A stretch of DNA of 64,000 nucleotides from Betaproteobacteria bacterium Ga0077532 (GTDB lineage: Bacteria; Pseudomonadota; Gammaproteobacteria; Burkholderiales; Ga0077523). Made by a program: the position numbers and the translations under genes. The notes below the pieces were generated by a model that saw only the letters and a program-made list of their open reading frames with translations, was not told where the DNA came from and made no database searches. Each line of letters opens with the position of its first letter. Positions within the stretch are counted from its first letter, which is position 1. The stretch spans positions 438,333 to 502,332 of the forward strand of contig LNEE01000062.1 of the NCBI GenBank assembly GCA_001464895.1, read 5' to 3'. Shown here one piece after another: positions 34,435 through 41,787 of the stretch.

Positions 34435-37400
34435 ATGAGTGAACTCCTGTGCCTTTCTTGTGGAGTTCGATTGCCCGACACGGCAAAGTTCTGCAGTGAA
34501 TGCGGAGTCGCTGTGGCGCGTGCGATGGGCGGCCACCCTCATCCGGGTGCCGGTCCGGAGGTGCGACAGGCCACCGTCGTGAGCTGTGACCTCGCCGACT
34601 ACACGTTGATGACCGATCGGCTCTATGTCGGCGATTCCCACAAGGTCGTGAGCGACGTGCTGAGGGCCATCGCCGATGTCATGGGCCAGTTCAAGGACGG
34701 CATCCTGCGTTCGGTCGACAGGCCCGAAGGAGACTCGGTTCTCTACATCTTCGGGTATCCACGGGCGCGTGACGACGATGCAGTACGCGCCACCCAGGCC
34801 GCGCTGCGTGCGGCAGCGGCGGTTGCCCGTCTGAGACCGTGTGACGACGTCGAGCCGCAGATTCGCGTTGGAGTCGACACGGGTGAGATCGTGATCGAGC
34901 CGGGGACCGAAGCGCACCAGATTCCTGTCCACGGACCGGCCTGCAATCGCGCGGCGCGTCTGCGCGCACTGGCGCCACCAGGGGGCGTCGTCGTTTCTCA
35001 GGCGACCCACCGCCTGATTGCCGGCTATGTGAACTGCAAGGACCTCGGCCTGCAGCCGATGAAAGGGCTTCCCGATCAGCGCGCCTGGCATGTGACCGAG
35101 TTTCGCCGTGTCCGAAGCAGTTTCGTCGGCGTTCGGGGCTACACCGCTCTCACACCTCTTGTCGGACGTGGGCCGGAGATCGGGCTGTTGTTGGATCGCT
35201 GGCAACTGGCGCGAGACGGGGTCGGCCAGGTGGTCTTCCTGGCTGGCGAGCCTGGGGTCGGCAAGTCGCGGCTTCTGGCCGAGCTCGTCAACCGCACCGA
35301 GGTCGACGACCAAGCGGTGCTGTTGTACCAGTGCTCGCACTATCACCGAACCAGTGCCTTTCATCCCATCGTCGAATCGATGCTCGGCAGTCTCGATGTC
35401 GACGACGACACGCCGGCGTCGGACAAGCGTCAGCGACTCGAGGCACTGGTGCTCGGTGTGCTCGGCCTGCCGGCGGACGTCTATCGAACAGTCGCCGGCA
35501 TCGTCTCGATCGACTGCGACGACGGACAATCCGTGGCGAAGCCAGCTACGGTGGATCTCGCACAGGAGATCGATGCGCTGATGGCTGTCGCCGAGGCGCG
35601 CCTCGCGGGCCAGCCGGCGTCCATCCTGGTGCTGGAGGACGCGCACTGGGCGGACCCCAGCACGCTGCAGGTGCTCGATGCGTTCGTGCGCCGAGTTTCA
35701 GGCCTCCCGACACTGCTGGTCGTGACTCACCGACCCGAGTTCGACAACCGTCGGTGGTCCGGCGCGCACGTGACGAGGCTCGATCTCGGTGGTCTCGCCG
35801 CCTCGTACAGCGAATCGCTGGTGCGACGGGTGGACGACAAGGGCCGCCTGCCCAGTGCCGCCATCCGGCACATCGTTGGAAAGACCGACGGGATTCCGCT
35901 GTTCATCGAGGAACTCACCAAGGCGATCCTCGAACTTCGCGGGGGCGAGCAGATCTGGAACGATCTGGATTCGATGGCGTCGCCGGCGGGCATCGCCGTC
36001 CCGCTGACCCTGAGGGATTCCCTGACGGCGCGCCTCGATCGCGTACCGTCCGGAAAGGCTGTCGCGCAGGTCGCGGCGATCATCGGCCGGGAGTTCTCCG
36101 AGGCCCTGCTGGCGGCGGTGATGCAGGCTTCACAGATCGACTTCCACCGCGGCCTCGCCGACCTAGAGGAGGCCGGGCTCGTGTTTCGGCATCCGGCTGC
36201 CACCGAGCGGACCTACCGATTCAAGCACGCGCTCATCCAGGACGTTGCGCGTGACTCGATTCTCCGCGATGCCCGGCAACGCTTGCACGGCCTGGTGGCG
36301 CAAGCCCTGGAGAAGCAGGTCGCCGATGGCCGGAACGTCGCGCCGGAAGTGCTCGCCCATCACTATGCCGAGGCCAACCGCCCCGAGCTGGCGGTGGATT
36401 ACTGGAGCCAGGCCGCGGATCTTGCAGCACGCCATGCGGCAAACGCCGAGGCCATCTATCACCTCAACCAGGGCCTGCGGGCGGCGCAACGATGCGTCGA
36501 CAGTCCGCAGCGGAATGAGACCAAGCTCAAGCTTCTCGCGGCACTCGCCCGTGTGCTCGTTGCAGTGAAGGGTTATGCCTCGGACGATGTGTGGACCGTT
36601 TTCCAGATGGCGCGAAAGCTCTTCCCCGAAGTGGGTGACGAGCACGACGGCAAGTTCATCGTTGCCTGGGGTGAGGGGCATTCATCGCTTGTGTCGGCGC
36701 AATACCAGAGGGGTCTGGAGCGCGGGTTCGAATTGGCGGCCCACGCCGAACAGGCCCGCAGCAGCGAGAACTTCGCTGCGGCACAACTGCTCGTCGGTGT
36801 GGCACACCTGTATCTTGGGAAGCATGCCGTCGCTCGGGAACGGCTCGAGCTCGCCGCGGGGATCAACTCGACGCCGGACCGCATGCCAGACCCGGGTGCT
36901 GTCACGCCAGAGACAACCGCCAAGGCGCTCGCCTATCTGGCTCGGACGGTATGGTTCCTCGGCCGGCCCGATGAGGCCGCCCGACTGAGTGCGCAGGCGG
37001 TGGATCTTGCCCGCAAGGCCTTCATGCCGCTCATTCCGACGCAAACGGCATCGATGTGCATGCTCGTCCACCAGATCCGCGGCGACCGGGAGCAGACGCG
37101 GACGTGGATCGATCGTACGAGGACCTACGCTACGGAGAAGGATCCCCAGCCCTACTGGTTGCGCCTCGCCAACATCGTCGACCTGTGGTGGCACGCGGAA
37201 GACGACCCGTGGCACGCTGCCGATGGAATCCGGATGCGGATAGACGAATACCGCGCGACAGGGGCCCGGGTCGGGCTCTCCGGATTCCTGCTCCTGCAGG
37301 CCGAGGTCATGGAGCGCGCGAAGCGCCTCGACGATGCCGCTTCGGCGGTTGGGGAGGCACTGGCTTTCGCGCAGAGCACCGGCGAGGTCTATTACCTGCC

Positions 37401-37719
37401 GGAGATTCATCGCCGGCGGGCGTCCTTGATGCTCGCGAGTCGAGGCAAGCGCGCCCGGCCGGCAGCTGAGGGGGTCCTGATGGACGCGATCGAGATTGCA
37501 CGGCGCCAGCAGGCGCTCTCATGGGAACTACGAGGTGCCAACAGCCTCGCCCGGCTCTGGCTCGATGGTGGGCGACCGCAGGAAGCCGCCGACCTGCTCG
37601 CGCCGGTCTACGGACAAATCACGGAGGGCTTCCTCAGCCCCGACGCGACCGAAGCCCGTGACCTTCTGAACGCGCTGCCCCAGCCGTCAGACCGAAAGCG
37701 GGCGGACCTGCTCCACTAG
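34435..37719 (+). CDS. zinc-ribbon / class III cyclase / AAA ATPase / TPR signalling protein
   Basis: A 1094-residue cytosolic protein with four parts. A zinc ribbon has Cys6, Cys9, Cys20 and Cys23. A class III nucleotide cyclase domain (45-200) has metal Asp52 (VVSCDLADYT) and Asp100 (EGDSVLYIFG) and the Asn171/Arg175 pair in GPACNRAARL, so it looks catalytically competent. A STAND-like ATPase domain has Walker A GEPGVGKS (271-278) and Walker B ILVLEDAHWAD (397-407). A long helical repeat tail from about 620 resembles TPRs. Such proteins couple ATPase-driven sensing to cAMP production. Its end overlaps the convergent polyprenyl synthetase by 33 bp. Confidence 0.88.
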   Translation: MSELLCLSCGVRLPDTAKFCSECGVAVARAMGGHPHPGAGPEVRQATVVSCDLADYTLMTDRLYVGDSHKVVSDVLRAIADVMGQFKDGILRSVDRPEGDSVLYIFGYPRARDDDAVRATQAALRAAAAVARLRPCDDVEPQIRVGVDTGEIVIEPGTEAHQIPVHGPACNRAARLRALAPPGGVVVSQATHRLIAGYVNCKDLGLQPMKGLPDQRAWHVTEFRRVRSSFVGVRGYTALTPLVGRGPEIGLLLDRWQLARDGVGQVVFLAGEPGVGKSRLLAELVNRTEVDDQAVLLYQCSHYHRTSAFHPIVESMLGSLDVDDDTPASDKRQRLEALVLGVLGLPADVYRTVAGIVSIDCDDGQSVAKPATVDLAQEIDALMAVAEARLAGQPASILVLEDAHWADPSTLQVLDAFVRRVSGLPTLLVVTHRPEFDNRRWSGAHVTRLDLGGLAASYSESLVRRVDDKGRLPSAAIRHIVGKTDGIPLFIEELTKAILELRGGEQIWNDLDSMASPAGIAVPLTLRDSLTARLDRVPSGKAVAQVAAIIGREFSEALLAAVMQASQIDFHRGLADLEEAGLVFRHPAATERTYRFKHALIQDVARDSILRDARQRLHGLVAQALEKQVADGRNVAPEVLAHHYAEANRPELAVDYWSQAADLAARHAANAEAIYHLNQGLRAAQRCVDSPQRNETKLKLLAALARVLVAVKGYASDDVWTVFQMARKLFPEVGDEHDGKFIVAWGEGHSSLVSAQYQRGLERGFELAAHAEQARSSENFAAAQLLVGVAHLYLGKHAVARERLELAAGINSTPDRMPDPGAVTPETTAKALAYLARTVWFLGRPDEAARLSAQAVDLARKAFMPLIPTQTASMCMLVHQIRGDREQTRTWIDRTRTYATEKDPQPYWLRLANIVDLWWHAEDDPWHAADGIRMRIDEYRATGARVGLSGFLLLQAEVMERAKRLDDAASAVGEALAFAQSTGEVYYLPEIHRRRASLMLASRGKRARPAAEGVLMDAIEIARRQQALSWELRGANSLARLWLDGGRPQEAADLLAPVYGQITEGFLSPDATEARDLLNALPQPSDRKRADLLH

Positions 37720-38844
37720 GCGCAGCAGTTCGTCGGCGTAGGGCACACCAAGAGTCTCCGCCTCGTCGATGGCCTGCGCCTGGATCCGGTCGAGCTCCGC
37801 ATCGGCTCGACCGAGCTGGGCCTGGAAGGCCGCCGTGAGAGTGTGCGTGTCGTTCTCGTCGAGCGGGTCCTTTCTGAAAATCTCGATCAGCGAGGGGTCG
37901 TGCTGGAGCGCGAGCGCCGCGGGCAGGGTGAGGATGCCGTCCCGGACATCTTCGTCACCGCCGCCACCGAGACGGACGGACTGCTTCACGTCGGCGACGT
38001 CGTCGCAGCCGTGATAGAGCATGCCGAGCAGCCGCCCGAACCGCCGGAACTTCTGGGACCGTGCGCCGAGCACCGCACAGATCTCGAACATGCAGCCGGT
38101 GTCCTCCCGGGCGAGGTAGTGCCAGTCGGCCAGGCCGAAGAGCACGCGCGGACGGCGTTCCCGGGGGCGGAGGGCGCCGCCCTTGCGGCTGTCCCACTGC
38201 ACGCATTCCGCCACCGCCAAGCGCTTCATCAGTTCGGAGATCAGGCGCATGTCGAAACGCACCGGGCCGGTGTTGTTGAGCGACTGCCGCACGGCAGCCG
38301 AGACCAGCCCGCCCTGATCGAGCTGCGAGCGGCCGTCACGGTCCACGGCCTCGACGATGCCATGAGCCCGATCCGCCACGGCCTCGCGACGTCGTCGCTG
38401 TGTCTCGGCGTCGAGGCCGGCGAGATCGATGAACTCGTCCGACATCGTCTGGGCGAGCAGGTCGTAGGCGTCCGCGACGATGAAACCCGAGACCATGTAC
38501 GCCGTCAGCGAGTCGTATACGGGGTGAAGCGTCGGCTTGCCGCGGCGTTCGTCCGAGTGGTCGACGATGTCGTCGATGATGAGCGTGACGTTGTGGATCA
38601 TCTCCACGGCCTGCGCCGTGACGATCATGCGGTCGGGTACCGGCTCGCGCGTCTGGGAGAAGTGGCAACCGAAGACGGTGAGCGGACGGAAGAACTTGGA
38701 GAGCCCGTGGAACTGCTGATCGAGCATGGCGCGGATCGCCGGGTCCGCGGAGTTCAGCCAGGCCTCGATGCGCGCCTCGAGCCGTTCGACCTCCTTCTCA
38801 CGGCCGAGGTGGCGGATGACTTCGATGGGGGCGATGGTGGGCAC
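37687..38844 (-). CDS. polyprenyl synthetase family protein (isoprenyl diphosphate synthase)
   Basis: A 385-residue all-helical trans-prenyltransferase. The first Asp-rich motif is DDIVD (91-95), followed by DERRGKPTLH. The second is DDVAD (281-285) in LGMLYHGCDDVADVKQ, followed by DEDVRDGILTLPAALAL, so both Mg-diphosphate sites are present. It should condense isopentenyl diphosphate with an allylic diphosphate; the chain length cannot be read by eye. The start is a GTG at 38844 without a strong ribosome-binding site. It lies 44 bp downstream of the 169-residue gene, so they form an operon. A spacer region of about 100 residues between the motifs is unusually charged for a housekeeping IspA or IspB. 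Confidence 0.82.
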   Translation of the reverse strand: MPTIAPIEVIRHLGREKEVERLEARIEAWLNSADPAIRAMLDQQFHGLSKFFRPLTVFGCHFSQTREPVPDRMIVTAQAVEMIHNVTLIIDDIVDHSDERRGKPTLHPVYDSLTAYMVSGFIVADAYDLLAQTMSDEFIDLAGLDAETQRRRREAVADRAHGIVEAVDRDGRSQLDQGGLVSAAVRQSLNNTGPVRFDMRLISELMKRLAVAECVQWDSRKGGALRPRERRPRVLFGLADWHYLAREDTGCMFEICAVLGARSQKFRRFGRLLGMLYHGCDDVADVKQSVRLGGGGDEDVRDGILTLPAALALQHDPSLIEIFRKDPLDENDTHTLTAAFQAQLGRADAELDRIQAQAIDEAETLGVPYADELLRLVEQVRPLSV

Positions 38845-38888
38845 GGGGAGGCAGCGCAGGGGGAGTTGGCTGTCGTCGGCCGCGGTCC

Positions 38889-39398
38889 TCAGGGACGCGG
38901 CGAGAGCGGGAGCAGGTCCTCGCGAATCCTGCGCATATCGTCCTCGAACCGGCTGGCTTGGTCCCGCGCCATGGAGCCTATGTCGTGCAGCAGGATGACA
39001 AGCTGCCCGATCACGGCGAATCGTTCCTTGAACTCAGGGTCATCGACGTCGTGAAAGGCCTCTAGCTTGTCCCGAATCACAGGAGCATGTTGCTCGATCA
39101 GTCGCTGCCATTCGAGGCTCAGTCTGACGACGCTCCCGAGCAGGATGCTGTTGAGCTTGACGTTCAAGGCCTCCGGATCACTGGTGGGCGCAACGAGAAG
39201 ATCATCGTCTTCATCTGCATCGCTACCGGTCCACGCGCGGCACGCCTTCCGGTAGCGGCGCTCTTCGATGCGCTCCTCGCGGTACTCTGCGACCGCCCGC
39301 GACAGCGCTGCCCAGTCGAGGCTCGATCGTCCCACTTCTGCCATCGTCGCGATGGCGCGCATCACTTCGTCGGGTCCGACGTTCTTCTCGTAGAGCAT
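38889..39398 (-). CDS. hypothetical 169-residue protein, operon partner of polyprenyl synthetase
   Basis: An acidic, mostly helical protein. A helical N-terminus (MLYEKNVGPDEVMRAIATMA) is followed by basic EERIEERRYRKACRAW, an acidic linker DADEDDD, and a helical C-terminal half ending ILLHDIGSMARDQASRFEDD. No signal peptide or known motif is seen. It is the first gene of the two-gene minus-strand unit, and diverges from the 718-residue decarboxylase-like gene across 226 bp. Its function is unknown; by position it could be a partner of the prenyl synthase. Confidence 0.72.
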   Translation of the reverse strand: MLYEKNVGPDEVMRAIATMAEVGRSSLDWAALSRAVAEYREERIEERRYRKACRAWTGSDADEDDDLLVAPTSDPEALNVKLNSILLGSVVRLSLEWQRLIEQHAPVIRDKLEAFHDVDDPEFKERFAVIGQLVILLHDIGSMARDQASRFEDDMRRIREDLLPLSPRP

Positions 39399-39624
39399 GC
39401 GGGTCGCCTCGATAGTTCGTTACTGCGCGATCTGCGGGTCGGTGGCGCCAGCGAGTCTTGCGTGCCGCATCCCGACCGGATAAGTTGCGCCATCATAGTG
39501 ACACTTACATTCGGTGGAAAGGCTATGCGCCGAGCCGTCGTCACGTGAATGGGCAGCCGACGGACCTTTCGTACCTGTATTGACGACGCACTACATCGCT
39601 GCTGTTCTGGGAAAGGAGACACCG

Positions 39625-41781
39625 ATGTCGAAGGACGAGAACCAGCGTCAGCCCGACGGTCCGCTTGCCGCAGCCGTGACTCAGGCCGCCGCGGTGATTT
39701 CGACGGCGCTCACCGAGTACCTCGGGCGAACGTTCCAGGCGGCGGGCAATCGCGCCATCGATACTTTCGGGGCCAGTGCCGGGCGCGAGTCCGATCCTGA
39801 CTCGACACTCGGATCGATACAGCAGGTCTTTTCACAGTACCGCGATGCCCTTGGGGATCTGGCGGGTGCTCTACCTCAAGTGGTGCAGCGGGCGAGCCAG
39901 GAGTGGCGGGTGGAGCCGGGGATGCGGTTGTTGTTCCGGGCCCGGAGTACGGCGCTCGAGAAGATCGAGCTGGACAAAAAGAGCGGGCCCGAGGTGGCGT
40001 TGTACTCGGCGGTGGTGGAGTTTCTCAATGTGCTCAACCCGAGGCATGGCGTCCGAAAAGCATGGGTGCGCAATCTTTGCCTTCAACAGGAAGGTCTCGT
40101 TGAACAGAAGCTGGTTGCAGAGCGGAACTGTCAGGCGGAAGCCGTCTCATCTCTCGGACACAGGATCGCGTCGCTCACGCGCGCAATCGATGCCCTCGAG
40201 GCGCAGGCCAGCGCAACACCCGTGGTCGAGACGTGGCAGCGCGCGTTTTCCAACTTCTCGACAAGGAGCGCGCTGGAAGACAGCGTGCTGTCCGACAAAG
40301 CGGCGACAGCACACGCCGGAGTGAAGGCACTGGTCGAGCACCTCGACAAGACCTCGCCGGGAGCGCGCTGGGAGGGAGTGCTTAATCTGCTCCGCAATGT
40401 CCCTGCTCAGTTCTCTGATCCGAGGCGGGTCAATCTGCCTCAGATCCTGGATGAGATAAAGCACGAGATCCGGCGGGATCCCGTCAAGGGGCTGGCAGTC
40501 GCACAGCAGCGCCTCAATTGGATGTGCGGCGACACTGGGCACGTCTATGCATTGCTCCAACTGTTGGAGCATGCGCTCGGCGATGCATGCCTGCGTGAGA
40601 TCCTGGTCCACCAGGGAGTGTTCGACGCCTTCGTGTGCGCCATCCAGGATCTCGAGAAGCCGCAGAACAGTCTGCAGCCGAAGTGGGAGAGTGCTCTTCG
40701 TCAGGTGTTTTCAGGGATCGGCTATCCGTTGGGGCGGCCGCTCACCGTCCTCGCCCAGTGCACCCGGCAGAGGAACGAGTTCACTGTTCTCGATCATGCG
40801 CATGATCGCGTCTTCAACATCCGGGAAAGCGAGTCCGGATTCTCTGCGGATGCCGTTCAGGAGTTGGAGATGTACGGCCTCCGGGAAGGTCGGACGTATT
40901 TCACGGCGACCGCGCGCCAGACGCCTTGCGTCACCCAACGAGTCCTCCCGCATCGCATTCACGATGCTGCGGTTGGCATGGCTGTCTGGATGGTGGACCG
41001 ACGGGAAGTCCAGTCCATCCTCGACAGCGCCCCCGACCGCCCGCCGGTCAAGGTTCGCGCGTGGGACATGGGTGTGAATCGGACCCCTCTGGTGTTGTTC
41101 GTCGTGCACTATCGCGAGTCGGATATCTGCGAGCTTGGCGGCACTGACCCGGCGACAGCTGCGCGTGCGAAAGAAATCGACGAGCACTACGAACTGGGTC
41201 TCGGGTGCTTCGTTGCGCCACGCAACGATCCATTGGCGATCGGCATGATGGTACTCGGGAAGCTGCCGGTATCCATGGCTGCGGCCGCACAGGTGGGCCG
41301 GGAGATCTGGGGCTACGACAAGGTGCCCGTCGACTCGGGCCGTTGGGATCTGCGCTATCGACCGGACGCGATGACGTGCCTGCTGGAACTGCCCGGCGAC
41401 GTGCGCCTGCGTGTCGAACTGCCGCGGGGAGGCAAGCGCTCCTCGACTCGGATTCCCTTGTTCAGCTACACGACCAAGTTCGGACAGTTGCACCGCAACG
41501 TCCTGACGCGCAGCGGTTCGGGGGAGACATTGCGTGTCGGGTGGCACGGAGTGGCAGTGTCGATCGATCGCCCGAATCACACCGCAACGAACTGGTGGGA
41601 AGATTCGCAAGCCGGAGGCGAATGCCGTTCGCTGCTCACGCTGCTTTACCAGTTCGGAATCGTCCGGGACGACCCGACAAAGGGGCGACGTGCCGCGTAC
41701 TCTCTTTGGACCGAACACATGCAGGGAGAGCAGGGCCCTCCGTGCATCGTGCCCAACATCGGTGTTCGAGAGGATGAGTGA
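39625..41781 (+). CDS. large protein with C-terminal acetoacetate decarboxylase-like domain
   Basis: A 718-residue protein from the ATG at 39625 (AAGGAG at 39613-39618). Residues 1-390 are helical and unrecognised: ALTEYLGRTFQAAGNRAIDT, EWRVEPGMRLLFRARSTALE and VRKAWVRNLCLQQEGLVEQK. Residues about 500-680 resemble the acetoacetate decarboxylase fold: HYELGLGCFVAPRNDPLAIG, GREIWGYDKVPVDSG and LPRGGKRSSTRIPLFSYTTK. By eye GREIWGYDK aligns with GREIWGYPKK of true decarboxylases, keeping the Schiff-base lysine (Lys566) but losing the neighbouring Lys. Catalysis is therefore possible but altered. It converges with the flavoprotein gene six bases away. Confidence 0.72.
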   Translation: MSKDENQRQPDGPLAAAVTQAAAVISTALTEYLGRTFQAAGNRAIDTFGASAGRESDPDSTLGSIQQVFSQYRDALGDLAGALPQVVQRASQEWRVEPGMRLLFRARSTALEKIELDKKSGPEVALYSAVVEFLNVLNPRHGVRKAWVRNLCLQQEGLVEQKLVAERNCQAEAVSSLGHRIASLTRAIDALEAQASATPVVETWQRAFSNFSTRSALEDSVLSDKAATAHAGVKALVEHLDKTSPGARWEGVLNLLRNVPAQFSDPRRVNLPQILDEIKHEIRRDPVKGLAVAQQRLNWMCGDTGHVYALLQLLEHALGDACLREILVHQGVFDAFVCAIQDLEKPQNSLQPKWESALRQVFSGIGYPLGRPLTVLAQCTRQRNEFTVLDHAHDRVFNIRESESGFSADAVQELEMYGLREGRTYFTATARQTPCVTQRVLPHRIHDAAVGMAVWMVDRREVQSILDSAPDRPPVKVRAWDMGVNRTPLVLFVVHYRESDICELGGTDPATAARAKEIDEHYELGLGCFVAPRNDPLAIGMMVLGKLPVSMAAAAQVGREIWGYDKVPVDSGRWDLRYRPDAMTCLLELPGDVRLRVELPRGGKRSSTRIPLFSYTTKFGQLHRNVLTRSGSGETLRVGWHGVAVSIDRPNHTATNWWEDSQAGGECRSLLTLLYQFGIVRDDPTKGRRAAYSLWTEHMQGEQGPPCIVPNIGVREDE

Positions 41782-41787
41782 GGGGCT

